Origin: Pseudomonas fluorescens
GTDB lineage: Bacteria; Pseudomonadota; Gammaproteobacteria; Pseudomonadales; Pseudomonadaceae
Direction: 5' to 3'
NCBI RefSeq assembly: GCF_000802965.1
Contig: NZ_JSAK01000014.1
Coordinates: 1 to 64,000 of the forward strand
DNA length: 64,000 bases
In this document: positions 39,775-48,722 of the stretch, piece by piece
Numbering within the stretch: the first letter of the stretch is position 1
Layout of the letters: every line of letters starts with the position of its first letter
Notes under the pieces: generated by a model
Seen by the model: only the letters and a program-made list of their open reading frames with translations
Database searches by the model: none
Told to the model about the DNA's origin: nothing
Position numbers and translations under genes: made by a program

Positions 39775-40785
39775 ATGTTTAGTTTTATTGCCCGCCGACT
39801 GGGGTTACTGATCCCTACGTTCTTCGGCATCACCTTGCTGACTTTCGCGTTGATTCGCATGATCCCAGGCGACCCCGTGGAAGTCATGATGGGAGAACGC
39901 AGGGTTGACCCTGAAATGCACGCTCAGGCAATGGAACGCCTAGGTCTGAACAAACCCCTGTATGCCCAGTACCTGGATTACATCGGCAAACTGGCCCACG
40001 GCGATCTCGGGGAATCCCTGCGTACCCGTGAAAGCGTCTGGAGCGAGTTCACCTCCCTCTTCCCCGCGACCCTGGAACTGTCCATGGCCGCGCTGTTGTT
40101 CGCCGGCATCCTGGGCCTTCTGGCCGGGGTGATCGCGGCACTCAAGCGAGGATCCCTGTTCGACCACGGGGTGATGGGCATCTCCCTCGCGGGGTACTCG
40201 ATGCCGATCTTCTGGTGGGGCCTGATTCTGATCATGTTCTTCTCGGTATCCCTGGGCTGGACCCCGGTATCCGGGCGGATCGACCTGCTCTATGACATCG
40301 AGCCACGCACCGGTTTCATGCTGATCGATACGCTGCTGGCCGATGATGTCGGAGCGTTCGTCGATGCCCTGCATCACTTGATCCTGCCGGCCATCGTACT
40401 CGGCACCATCCCGCTGGCGGTGATCGCGCGGATGACCCGTTCGTCGATGCTCGAAGTGCTGCGTGAGGACTATATCCGTACCGCCCGCGCCAAAGGCCTT
40501 TCGCCGTCGCGCGTGGTGTTCGTGCATGGTCTGCGTAACGCGCTGATTCCGGTCCTGACCGTAGTCGGTCTGCAAGTCGGCACCCTGCTGGCCGGTGCGG
40601 TCCTGACCGAAACCATCTTCTCGTGGCCGGGCATCGGCAAATGGCTGATCGAAGCCATTGGCGCCCGGGACTATCCGGTTGTGCAAAACGGCATCCTGTT
40701 AATCGCCTGCCTGGTGATTCTGGTCAACTTCGTAGTGGACATCCTCTACGGCTTTGCCAACCCACGCATCCGTCATCAGCGCTGA
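39775..40785 (+). CDS. dppB: Dipeptide ABC transporter permease DppB
   Basis: A 336-residue inner-membrane permease with six helices. The EAA loop is AKGLSPSRVVFVHGLRNAL near residues 240-260, and the N-terminal FGITLLTFALIRMIPGDPV is typical of OppB/DppB. Pairs with DppC. Confidence 0.97.
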   Translation: MFSFIARRLGLLIPTFFGITLLTFALIRMIPGDPVEVMMGERRVDPEMHAQAMERLGLNKPLYAQYLDYIGKLAHGDLGESLRTRESVWSEFTSLFPATLELSMAALLFAGILGLLAGVIAALKRGSLFDHGVMGISLAGYSMPIFWWGLILIMFFSVSLGWTPVSGRIDLLYDIEPRTGFMLIDTLLADDVGAFVDALHHLILPAIVLGTIPLAVIARMTRSSMLEVLREDYIRTARAKGLSPSRVVFVHGLRNALIPVLTVVGLQVGTLLAGAVLTETIFSWPGIGKWLIEAIGARDYPVVQNGILLIACLVILVNFVVDILYGFANPRIRHQR

Positions 40786-40796
40786 GGTCATTACCC

Positions 40797-41723
40797 ATGA
40801 GCACTCCAACATCCTCAGTAGCCACCGCCGCGTCCGCCGTGGATCAAAGCCTGCTGTACCCGTCGCCGTACAAAGAATTCTGGCAAGCGTTCTCCAAGAA
40901 CAAGGGCGCCGTTGCCGGCCTGTTGTTCATGCTGCTGGTGATTTTCTGCGCCATCTTCGCCCCGTGGGTCGCACCCCATGACCCGAGCGAGCAATACCGT
41001 GATTTCCTGCTGACCCCGCCAGCCTGGCTGGAAGGTGGGCAGATACAATTCCTGCTCGGTACCGATGAACTGGGTCGTGACTTGCTGTCGCGCCTGATCC
41101 AGGGCTCGCGCCTGTCGTTGCTGATCGGCCTGTCGTCGGTGGTGATGTCGCTGATCCCGGGGATCCTGCTGGGTCTGTTCGCCGGGTTCTTCCCGCGCGT
41201 GCTCGGCCCGACCATCATGCGCCTGATGGACATCATGCTGGCCTTGCCGTCCCTGCTGCTGGCCGTGGCGATTGTCGCCATCCTCGGCCCTGGCCTGATC
41301 AACACCGTAATCGCGATCGCCGTGGTGTCCCTGCCGTCCTACGTTCGTCTGACCCGCGCCGCGGTGATGGGCGAGTTGAACCGCGACTACGTGACCGCCG
41401 CGCGCCTGGCCGGTGCCGGCCTGCCACGTCTGATGTTCGTGACCGTGTTGCCTAACTGCATGGCACCACTGATCGTTCAGGCAACCCTGAGCTTCTCCTC
41501 GGCGATTCTCGATGCCGCCGCACTGGGCTTCCTCGGCCTTGGCGTACAACCGCCAACCCCTGAGTGGGGCACCATGCTGGCCTCGGCCCGCGACTACATC
41601 GAACGCGCCTGGTGGGTAGTCAGTCTGCCTGGCTTGACCATTTTGCTCAGCGTGCTGGCAATCAACTTGATGGGTGACGGCCTGCGCGATGCGCTGGACC
41701 CGAAACTCAAGAACGCCGCCTGA
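40797..41723 (+). CDS. dppC: Dipeptide ABC transporter permease DppC
   Basis: A 308-residue permease of the OppC/DppC type. A cytoplasmic N-terminal stretch precedes the first helix ([20 protein letters not shown]). It has the PHDPSEQ periplasmic motif and the EAA loop [21 protein letters not shown]. The start at 40797 is 11 bp after dppB; the longer open frame upstream overlaps dppB and is rejected. Confidence 0.97.
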   Translation: MSTPTSSVATAASAVDQSLLYPSPYKEFWQAFSKNKGAVAGLLFMLLVIFCAIFAPWVAPHDPSEQYRDFLLTPPAWLEGGQIQFLLGTDELGRDLLSRLIQGSRLSLLIGLSSVVMSLIPGILLGLFAGFFPRVLGPTIMRLMDIMLALPSLLLAVAIVAILGPGLINTVIAIAVVSLPSYVRLTRAAVMGELNRDYVTAARLAGAGLPRLMFVTVLPNCMAPLIVQATLSFSSAILDAAALGFLGLGVQPPTPEWGTMLASARDYIERAWWVVSLPGLTILLSVLAINLMGDGLRDALDPKLKNAA

Positions 41724-41733
41724 GGAGATTCCA

Positions 41734-42702
41734 ATGTCACTGTTAGAAATCAAGAATCTCAACGTTCGCTTCGGCGACAAAAACGCTACGCCTGTGGTCG
41801 ACGGCCTCGACCTGAAAGTCGACAAAGGCGAAGTGCTGGCCATCGTTGGCGAGTCGGGTTCGGGTAAATCCGTGACCATGATGGCGCTGATGGGCCTGAT
41901 CGAGCATCCCGGCATCGTCACCGCCGACTCGCTCAGCTTCGACGGCAAGGACATGCTCAAGCTCAGCAACCGTCAGCGTCGGCAAATCGTCGGCAAAGAC
42001 CTGTCGATGGTCTTCCAGGACCCGATGACCGCGCTCAACCCGAGCTACACCGTCGGTTTCCAGATCGAAGAAGTGCTGCGCCTGCACCTGAAAATGTCCG
42101 GCAAAGCTGCGCGCAAGCGTGCCATCGAACTGCTGGAAAAAGTTGAGATCCCGGGCGCGTCCAGTCGCATGGACGCCTACCCGCATCAACTGTCTGGCGG
42201 TATGAGTCAGCGTGTCGCAATCGCCATGGCGATTGCCGGCGAGCCGAAACTGCTGATCGCCGACGAACCGACCACAGCGCTGGACGTGACGATTCAGGCA
42301 CAGATCATGGACCTGCTGCTGGCGTTGCAGAAAGAGCAGAACATGGGCCTGGTGCTGATCACCCACGACCTTGCGGTCGTGGCCGAAACTGCCCAGCGCG
42401 TGTGCGTGATGTATGCCGGCCAAGCCGTCGAAGTCGGTCAGGTTCCGCAACTGTTCGACATCCCCGCGCACCCGTACAGCGAAGCGCTGCTCAAGGCGAT
42501 TCCGGAACACAGCCTCGGCGCCTCACGCCTGTCGACCCTGCCAGGCATCGTGCCGGGCCGCTACGACCGGCCGCAGGGTTGCCTGCTGTCGCCGCGCTGC
42601 CCGTACGTGCAGGAAAACTGCCGCACGCAGCGCCCAGCCCTTGACCCGAAAAGCAACAGCCTCGCCCGCTGCTTCTACCCGCTGAACCAGGAGGTGGCGT
42701 AA
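41734..42702 (+). CDS. dppD: Dipeptide ABC transporter ATPase DppD
   Basis: A 322-residue ATPase with Walker [12 protein letters not shown], signature [15 protein letters not shown], Walker [17 protein letters not shown], and the C-terminal Oligo_HPY cysteine cluster ([19 protein letters not shown]) that binds an Fe-S cluster in DppD. AGGAG precedes the ATG. Its stop overlaps the dppF start (TAATG). Confidence 0.97.
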   Translation: MSLLEIKNLNVRFGDKNATPVVDGLDLKVDKGEVLAIVGESGSGKSVTMMALMGLIEHPGIVTADSLSFDGKDMLKLSNRQRRQIVGKDLSMVFQDPMTALNPSYTVGFQIEEVLRLHLKMSGKAARKRAIELLEKVEIPGASSRMDAYPHQLSGGMSQRVAIAMAIAGEPKLLIADEPTTALDVTIQAQIMDLLLALQKEQNMGLVLITHDLAVVAETAQRVCVMYAGQAVEVGQVPQLFDIPAHPYSEALLKAIPEHSLGASRLSTLPGIVPGRYDRPQGCLLSPRCPYVQENCRTQRPALDPKSNSLARCFYPLNQEVA

Positions 42703-43673
42703 TGGCCGTCGTTCTTACCGCCCGCGACCTGACCCGTCACTACGAAGTGTCCCGTGGCCTGTTCAAGGGTCACGCCACCGTGCGCGCCCTCAACGGCGTG
42801 TCGTTCGAGCTGGAAGCCGGCAAGACCCTCGCGGTTGTAGGCGAATCCGGTTGCGGCAAATCCACCCTGGCCCGCGCCCTGACGCTGATCGAAGAGCCAT
42901 CCTCGGGCTCCTTGAAAATCGCCGGCCAGGAAGTCGCCGGTGCCGACAAGGCCCAGCGCAAGCAACTGCGCAAAGACGTGCAGATGGTGTTCCAGAGCCC
43001 GTACGCTTCGTTGAACCCACGGCAGAAAGTCGGTGATCAGCTGGCCGAACCGCTGCTGATCAACACCAACCTGTCCGCCTCGGAACGCCGCGAGAAAGTC
43101 CAGGCGATGATGAAGCAGGTGGGCTTGCGTCCCGAGCACTACCAGCGTTATCCGCACATGTTCTCCGGCGGTCAGCGCCAACGGATCGCCCTCGCCCGCG
43201 CCATGATGCTGCAACCGAAAGTGCTGGTGGCGGACGAACCGACCTCGGCGCTGGACGTGTCGATCCAGGCGCAGGTGTTGAACCTGTTCATGGACCTGCA
43301 GCAAGAGTTCAACACCGCCTACGTGTTCATCTCGCACAACCTGGCGGTGGTGCGTCACGTGGCTGACCACGTGATGGTGATGTACCTCGGTCGTCCGGTG
43401 GAAATGGGCCCGAAAGAGGACATCTACACTCGCCCTCTGCACCCGTATACCCAGGCGCTATTGTCGGCGACTCCGACCATCCACCCGGACCCGGACAAAC
43501 CGAAAATCAAGATCGTCGGCGAACTGCCCAACCCGCTGAACCCACCGTCCGGCTGCGCGTTCCACAAGCGCTGCCCGTACGCGACCGAGCGTTGCAGCAC
43601 TGAAGAGCCGGCCCTGCGCCTGCTCGACAGCCGCCAAGTGGCCTGCCACTACGCCGAGCAGTTCCTCGGTTAA
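42702..43673 (+). CDS. dppF: Dipeptide ABC transporter ATPase DppF
   Basis: A 323-residue ATPase. Walker A GESGCGKSTLARAL, signature FSGGQRQRIALARAM, Walker B VLVADEPTSALDVSIQ, and the cysteine cluster CAFHKRCPYATERC near the C-terminus. Translationally coupled to dppD. Last gene of the dpp locus; a family C REP follows within 15 bp. Confidence 0.97.
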   Translation: MAVVLTARDLTRHYEVSRGLFKGHATVRALNGVSFELEAGKTLAVVGESGCGKSTLARALTLIEEPSSGSLKIAGQEVAGADKAQRKQLRKDVQMVFQSPYASLNPRQKVGDQLAEPLLINTNLSASERREKVQAMMKQVGLRPEHYQRYPHMFSGGQRQRIALARAMMLQPKVLVADEPTSALDVSIQAQVLNLFMDLQQEFNTAYVFISHNLAVVRHVADHVMVMYLGRPVEMGPKEDIYTRPLHPYTQALLSATPTIHPDPDKPKIKIVGELPNPLNPPSGCAFHKRCPYATERCSTEEPALRLLDSRQVACHYAEQFLG

Positions 43674-43687
43674 AAGCGTCCACAAAA

Positions 43688-43784
43688 CACTGTGGGAGCG
43701 GGCTTGCCCGCGATGACGATGTAACAGCCAACTTCAATTTTGAATGTTACGCAGCTATCGCGGGCAAGCCCGCTCCCACAAGGG
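43688..43784. repeat. REP/REPIN, family C
   Basis: Arms TGTGGGAGCGGGCTTGCCCG and CGGGCAAGCCCGCTCCCACA around about 55 bp, directly after dppF. Confidence 0.85.
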
Positions 43785-43856
43785 TTGAGTGAACCAGCCC
43801 CTTCTACTTCGACTGATTATCAGTCGGCGTAAAAGGGGTTTTCCTTTGCCTGTGAT

Positions 43857-44105
43857 TTACGTCTGGCTATCGCCTTCGTCGGCATCCGGATCATCGGTGG
43901 TCGAGTCGTCGTCACCCTCAGCCCCGCCCTGCCCCTTGTCGCCCGGTTCCGATTCGGACCTGGCAATCATCAGATCACCCTGCCCCGACTGCCCGCTCGA
44001 AGCCTGAGTCTCATGTTGCTCACACTCAGCCCAGACCGCCGAGCTGCCGAGCGTCAACATCACCAACACCTTCATCATCAGTAAAACGCGTAACAATCTG
44101 TTCAT
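43857..44105 (-). CDS. Small acidic secreted protein, unknown function
   Basis: About 82 residues from MNRLLRVLL (44105). A signal peptide (LMMKVLVMLTLGSSAVWA) is followed by a short mature part rich in Gln, Ser and Gly, and a strongly acidic tail (EGDDDSTTDDPDADEGDSQT). AAGGA lies about 10 nt upstream; an in-frame ATG four codons earlier has no spacing to a ribosome site. I do not recognise it. The low-complexity tail makes homology hard to judge. It stands alone between dppF and prfC. Confidence 0.55.
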   Translation of the reverse strand: MNRLLRVLLMMKVLVMLTLGSSAVWAECEQHETQASSGQSGQGDLMIARSESEPGDKGQGGAEGDDDSTTDDPDADEGDSQT

Positions 44106-44258
44106 GGCCGAATCCATCCTTTCGAAGAGTGCCTGTCTGGCGCTGAATGAAATCTAGTTCCGATCAGCGGGGTTCTCCAGATAGGACGCTAATGATGGGA
44201 GGGAAATGCCATGGATGTAGAGACTGGTTTTGAATAACCGTTATGCCGAAAAGATAAA

Positions 44259-44343
44259 AAGATCGCAGTCTGCGGCAGCTCCTACAGAGATTGTGTAGGA
44301 GCTGCCGAAGGCTCGGGCCGCGTTCGGACGATCTTTTGATCTT
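44259..44343. repeat. REP/REPIN pair, family A, arms in swapped order
   Basis: A right-type arm (GATCGCAGTCTGCGGCAGCT, 44261-44286) comes first and a long variant left arm with CGGGCCGCGTTCGGAC follows (44293-44343). The two arms meet at their outer ends (CTCCTACA...TGTAGGAG), the reverse of every other copy in the window. Confidence 0.75.
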
Positions 44344-44344
44344 C

Positions 44345-44376
44345 AAAAAAAAAGCGAAGCCCGAAGCTTCGCTTTT
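44345..44376 (-). terminator. Intrinsic terminator downstream of prfC
   Basis: An 11-bp stem AAAAGCGAAGC / GCTTCGCTTTT with loop CCGAA; the A-run at 44345-44353 gives a U-tract on the minus strand. It lies 22 bp after the prfC stop. Confidence 0.85.
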
Positions 44377-44397
44377 CTGTACCCGAACACTTGATGC

Positions 44398-45981
44398 TTA
44401 GTGATGCTCACGCGTCGCACGGAATTTCACGTCCGGCCAGCGCTCTTCCATCAACGCCAGGTTGACCCGGGTCGGTGCGAGGTAGGTCAGGTGACCGCCG
44501 CCGTCCAGTGCCAGGTTTTCCACCGCCTTGTTGGAGAATTCCTCGAGTTTCTTCTTGTCGTCGCACTCGATCCAGCGCGCGGAATAGACGGTGATCGGCT
44601 CGTAGGAGCACTCGACCTTGTATTCCTCTTTGAGGCGGCTCGCGACCACATCGAACTGCAGCACACCAACGGCGCCGAGGATGATGTCGTTGCTGCGTTC
44701 CGGGAAGAACACCTGGGTCGCGCCTTCTTCGGCGAGTTGCTGCAGGCCCTGACGCAGTTGCTTGGATTTCAGCGGATCACGCAGGCGCACGCGACGGAAC
44801 AGTTCCGGGGCGAAGTGCGGGATGCCGGTGAAGCCCAGGACTTCGCCTTCGCTGAAGGTGTCGCCGATCTGGATGGTGCCGTGGTTGTGCAGGCCGATGA
44901 TGTCGCCGGCGAAGGCTTCTTCCAGTTGCTCACGCTCGGAGGAGAAGAACGTCAGCGCGTCGCCGATCCGCACGTCCTTGCCGGTGCGCACGTGGCGCAT
45001 CTTCATGCCTTTTTCGTACTTGCCGGAGCAGATACGCATGAAGGCGATGCGGTCGCGGTGTTTCGGGTCCATGTTCGCCTGGATCTTGAAGATGAAGCCC
45101 GAGAACTTCTCTTCCACCGGCTCCACGGTGCGCTCGTTAGCCACGCGTGCCAGTGGGCGCGGCGCCCAGTCGACAACGGCGTCGAGTACGTGATCGACAC
45201 CGAAGTTGCCCAGTGCCGTACCGAAGAACACCGGGGTCAGTTGACCGTCGAGGAATTCCTGCTGGTTGAACTCGTGGCAGGCACCCTGCACCAGTTCCAG
45301 CTGTTCGATGAAACGCTCGTACTCGTCACCCAAGTGCGCGCGCGCTTCATCGGAGTCCAGCTTCTCGATGATCTTGGTTTCGGTGCGCTCGTGGCCGTGA
45401 CCGGCGGTGTAGACGATGATGTAGTCGTCGGCGAGGTGATACACGCCTTTGAAATCGCGGTAGCAACCGATCGGCCAGGTGATCGGCGCGGCCTTGATCT
45501 TCAGGACCGCTTCAATTTCGTCGAGCAGTTCGATCGGGTCGCGGATGTCACGGTCGAGTTTGTTGATGAAGCTGACGATCGGCGTGTCACGCAGACGGCA
45601 GACGTCCATCAGGGCGATGGTCCGTGGCTCAACACCTTTACCGCCGTCGAGAACCATCAACGCCGAGTCCACCGCCGTCAGGGTGCGGTAGGTATCTTCG
45701 GAGAAGTCTTCGTGGCCCGGGGTGTCGAGCAGGTTGATCATATGCTCGCGATACGGGAACTGCATGACCGACGTGGTAATGGAAATACCACGTTGTTTTT
45801 CCATTTCCATCCAGTCGGAGGTGGCATGGCGGTCGGATTTACGAGATTTCACCGTGCCGGCTACCGCAATCGCCTTGCCCATCAGCAAGAGCTTCTCGGT
45901 GATGGTGGTCTTACCGGCATCGGGGTGGGAAATAATGGCGAAAGTGCGGCGTTTCGCGACTTCGGCGGCCTGTTTGGTCAT
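44398..45981 (-). CDS. prfC: Peptide chain release factor 3
   Basis: A 527-residue translational GTPase that recycles RF1/RF2 from the ribosome. G1 [17 protein letters not shown]3 [14 protein letters not shown] and G4 [12 protein letters not shown] are all intact. The start at 45981 ([16 protein letters not shown]) matches the family; the longer open frame to 46179 runs into a REP element and is rejected. Single-gene unit with its own terminator. Confidence 0.97.
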   Translation of the reverse strand: MTKQAAEVAKRRTFAIISHPDAGKTTITEKLLLMGKAIAVAGTVKSRKSDRHATSDWMEMEKQRGISITTSVMQFPYREHMINLLDTPGHEDFSEDTYRTLTAVDSALMVLDGGKGVEPRTIALMDVCRLRDTPIVSFINKLDRDIRDPIELLDEIEAVLKIKAAPITWPIGCYRDFKGVYHLADDYIIVYTAGHGHERTETKIIEKLDSDEARAHLGDEYERFIEQLELVQGACHEFNQQEFLDGQLTPVFFGTALGNFGVDHVLDAVVDWAPRPLARVANERTVEPVEEKFSGFIFKIQANMDPKHRDRIAFMRICSGKYEKGMKMRHVRTGKDVRIGDALTFFSSEREQLEEAFAGDIIGLHNHGTIQIGDTFSEGEVLGFTGIPHFAPELFRRVRLRDPLKSKQLRQGLQQLAEEGATQVFFPERSNDIILGAVGVLQFDVVASRLKEEYKVECSYEPITVYSARWIECDDKKKLEEFSNKAVENLALDGGGHLTYLAPTRVNLALMEERWPDVKFRATREHH

Positions 45982-46071
45982 GGGAAATCGCCTGGCAGGT
46001 GATTCAAAAAAGGGCGGCGAGTATAGCGCAAAGCGACCGTCCCGGACCACCGCGGCGACCAATAGACCCCT

Positions 46072-46161
46072 TCGTAGGAGCCGGCTTGCTGGCGATAACA
46101 TCACCTCGGTGTATCTGGCAGACCACGGGAATGCTATCGCCCGCAAGCCGGCTCCTACGGG
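46072..46161. repeat. REP/REPIN, family D
   Basis: Arms CGTAGGAGCCGGCTTGCTGG and CCGCAAGCCGGCTCCTACGG, in the divergent gap between prfC and the osmoprotectant transporter. Confidence 0.85.
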
Positions 46162-46206
46162 GACGCAATTGGTAATCAAGGGTGGCCAAAGGCTGCTAAT
46201 TATGGA

Positions 46207-46220
46207 ACCTTTTAAAAGGT
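46207..46220. promoter_or_regulatory. 14-bp perfect palindrome upstream of the osmoprotectant operon
   Basis: ACCTTTTAAAAGGT is fully self-complementary and lies about 205 bp before the first gene of the operon. It could be an operator; no regulator is assigned. The rest of 46162-46425 contains no supportable gene. Confidence 0.35.
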
Positions 46221-46425
46221 GGAGGCGTCCACTCCCCTGCTACGACCACTCGTCAGGGGCTGAAAAATCAGCAAGTTAGCCTGACGAGGCTGCGCTTATG
46301 GCTCGATCTCATGCGGTTTCATCAGCATGAAGAGCTGCTTCTCGCGAACGTTTCGATCCCGGCAGCCATGTATGGCACTGCCACACGGGACTGCGTTCGC
46401 CGACAAAGAAAAAAGGAGTCCGCCT

Positions 46426-47142
46426 GTGGCTATTCGCTATGGCAAAGGGCTGATGGGAGGCGCGCTGGTAATCGCCCTCCTGGCCCTGCTGATCCACTGG
46501 ATCGGCATCAACACGATCGAACACTACCGCGACGATTTGTTGTTTTACCTGCAAGCTCATCTGATTCTCGTCCTCGCTTCCATGCTGGCCGCCCTTGTCG
46601 TGGGCATTCCCGCCGGCATCTTCCTCAGCCGTCCGACCCGGGTCGACCGTGCTGAACGCTTCATGCAAATCTTCAACATCGGCAACACCATTCCACCGCT
46701 GGCCGTGCTGGCCATCGCCCTGGGCATTCTCGGGATCGGCAGCGGCCCGGCGATTTTCGCCCTGTTCCTCGCCTCTTTGTTGCCCATTGTGCGCAACACC
46801 TATGAAGGTCTGAAAAACGTCCAGGGCTCGCTCAAGGAAGCCGCCGTCGGCATCGGCATGACCCCGCGCCAGGTGCTGTGGAAAGTCGAATTGCCCAACG
46901 CCGTGCCGATCATCATCGGTGGCGTGCGCGTCGCACTGGCGATCAACGTCGGCACGGCGCCGCTGGCGTTCCTGATCGGCGCCAACAGTCTCGGCAGCCT
47001 GATTTTCCCCGGCATCGCCCTGAACAATCAGCCGCAACTATTGCTCGGCGCGGCCTGCACGGCGCTGCTGGCCTTGTTGCTGGACGGCCTGGTGACGATC
47101 GCCAGCCGCCTCTGGCTCGAACGCGGCTTGCGCCCGTCTTAA
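46426..47142 (+). CDS. Osmoprotectant ABC transporter permease (OpuC/YehW type)
   Basis: A 238-residue inner-membrane permease with a BPD_transp domain: FNIGNTIPPLAVLAIALGILGIG and the EAA loop EAAVGIGMTPRQVLWKVELPNAVP. GTG at 46426 is chosen because AAAGGAG lies 8 nt upstream; in-frame ATG codons up to 46327 lack a site. First of four genes (permease, binding protein, permease, ATPase), the layout of quaternary-amine OpuB/OpuC/OsmF systems. Confidence 0.92.
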   Translation: MAIRYGKGLMGGALVIALLALLIHWIGINTIEHYRDDLLFYLQAHLILVLASMLAALVVGIPAGIFLSRPTRVDRAERFMQIFNIGNTIPPLAVLAIALGILGIGSGPAIFALFLASLLPIVRNTYEGLKNVQGSLKEAAVGIGMTPRQVLWKVELPNAVPIIIGGVRVALAINVGTAPLAFLIGANSLGSLIFPGIALNNQPQLLLGAACTALLALLLDGLVTIASRLWLERGLRPS

Positions 47143-47162
47143 GCCTCGGCAAAGGAATACTC

Positions 47163-48056
47163 ATGAAGACATCAAGCTTTTTACTGGGCTGCGTCCTGCT
47201 GTTCGCAGGATTTGCCCAAGCCGCCGAAAAACCGGTAATCCGCATCGGCGCCCGGGTGTTCACCGAACAAACCCTGCTGGCGGAAATCACCTCGCAATAC
47301 CTGCGTGCCAAGGGCTACGACGCCCAAGTGACCGGCGGACTCGGCAGTAACCTGGCCCGTAGCGCTCATGAGAGCGGCCAACTGGACATGCTCTGGGAAT
47401 ACACCGGCGTATCGCTGGTGGCCTACAACCATGTGACGGAAAAACTCGACAGCGAACAGTCCTACGCCCGGGTGAAAGAACTCGACGCGAAGAAAGGACT
47501 GGTCTGGCTCACCCCGTCGAAATTCAGCAACACCTACGCACTCGCCCTGCCGAAAAACGTCGCTGACCAATACCCACAGATCAACAACATCAGCGATCTG
47601 AACAGAGTGCTGCGCGACGAGGCCAAGACCAACAACCTGGTGGCCTTGGACACCGAGTTCGCCAACCGCTCCGACGGTCTCGACGGCATGGTCAAGCTCT
47701 ACGACATGAACCTGACCCGCAAAAACATCCGTCAGATGGACGCCGGGCTGGTCTACACAGCGCTGCGCAACGGCCAGGTGTTTGCCGGTCTGGTCTACAC
47801 CACTGACGGTCGCCTCAACGCCTTCAAACTCAAGCTGCTGGAAGACGACAAGTACTACTTCCCGGACTACACCGCCGCTCCCGTGGTGCGTCAGGCCTAC
47901 CTCGATGCACACCCGCAATTGGCGGAACAGCTCAAGCCCCTGGCGGAACTGTTCGACGACGAGACCATGCGCCAGCTCAATGCGCGGGTCGATGTCGATC
48001 ACGAAAGCCCTTCATCCGTTGCCGCAGATTTCCTGCGCCAGCATCCAATCAAGTAA
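47163..48056 (+). CDS. Osmoprotectant ABC transporter substrate-binding protein (OsmF/OpuCC type)
   Basis: A 297-residue OpuAC-family binding protein with signal peptide FLLGCVLLFAGFAQA. It has IRIGARVFTEQTLLAEI, DMLWEYTGVSLVAYN and VALDTEFANRSDGLDG. Ligands of this family are betaine, choline and related compounds; the exact ligand is not determinable here. Lies 20 bp after the first permease gene. Confidence 0.93.
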   Translation: MKTSSFLLGCVLLFAGFAQAAEKPVIRIGARVFTEQTLLAEITSQYLRAKGYDAQVTGGLGSNLARSAHESGQLDMLWEYTGVSLVAYNHVTEKLDSEQSYARVKELDAKKGLVWLTPSKFSNTYALALPKNVADQYPQINNISDLNRVLRDEAKTNNLVALDTEFANRSDGLDGMVKLYDMNLTRKNIRQMDAGLVYTALRNGQVFAGLVYTTDGRLNAFKLKLLEDDKYYFPDYTAAPVVRQAYLDAHPQLAEQLKPLAELFDDETMRQLNARVDVDHESPSSVAADFLRQHPIK

Positions 48057-48068
48057 GGAGGAAAAGTC

Positions 48069-48722
48069 ATGGAATTTCTCAACGCCTTTTCCCACCTCGA
48101 CTGGCAGCAGGTAATACACCTGACCTGGCAGCACATCACCCTGGTCGGCATCGCGGTGACGCTGGCGATTGTGGTCGGCGTGCCGCTGGGCATCCTGATG
48201 ACGCGCTTTCCGGCCCTCGCCGGCCCCTTGCAGGCCAGCGCCACGGTGCTGCTGACCGTGCCATCGATTGCGCTGTTCGGCCTGCTGCTGCCGTTCTATT
48301 CCAAGTTCGGTCAGGGCCTTGGCCCCATGCCGGCGATCACCGCTGTGTTCCTCTACTCGCTGCTGCCGATCATGCGTAACACCTACCTCGCGTTGACCGG
48401 CGTCGAACCGGGCATACGCGAAGCCGCACGCGGCATCGGCATGACCTTCGGCCAGCGCCTGCGCATGGTCGAACTGCCCATCGCCGTGCCGGTGATCCTC
48501 GCCGGTGTGCGCACCGCCGTGGTGATGAACATCGGCGTCATGACCATCGCCGCGACCATCGGCGCCGGTGGTCTGGGCGTGCTCATCCTCGCTTCCATCA
48601 GCCGCAGCGACATGTCGATGCTGATCGTCGGCGCCGTGCTGGTCAGTCTTCTGGCCATCTTCGCTGACCTGCTTCTGCAATGGCTGCAACGTTCGCTGAC
48701 TCCAAAAGGACTGCTCAAATGA
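48069..48722 (+). CDS. Osmoprotectant ABC transporter permease (second subunit)
   Basis: A 217-residue permease paralogous to the first (GVPLGILMTRFPALAGPLQASATVLLTVPSIALFG, abbreviated use of the same EAA region EAARGIGMTFGQRLRMVELP). AGGAGG precedes the ATG. Its stop overlaps the ATPase start (ATGA). Confidence 0.92.
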   Translation: MEFLNAFSHLDWQQVIHLTWQHITLVGIAVTLAIVVGVPLGILMTRFPALAGPLQASATVLLTVPSIALFGLLLPFYSKFGQGLGPMPAITAVFLYSLLPIMRNTYLALTGVEPGIREAARGIGMTFGQRLRMVELPIAVPVILAGVRTAVVMNIGVMTIAATIGAGGLGVLILASISRSDMSMLIVGAVLVSLLAIFADLLLQWLQRSLTPKGLLK

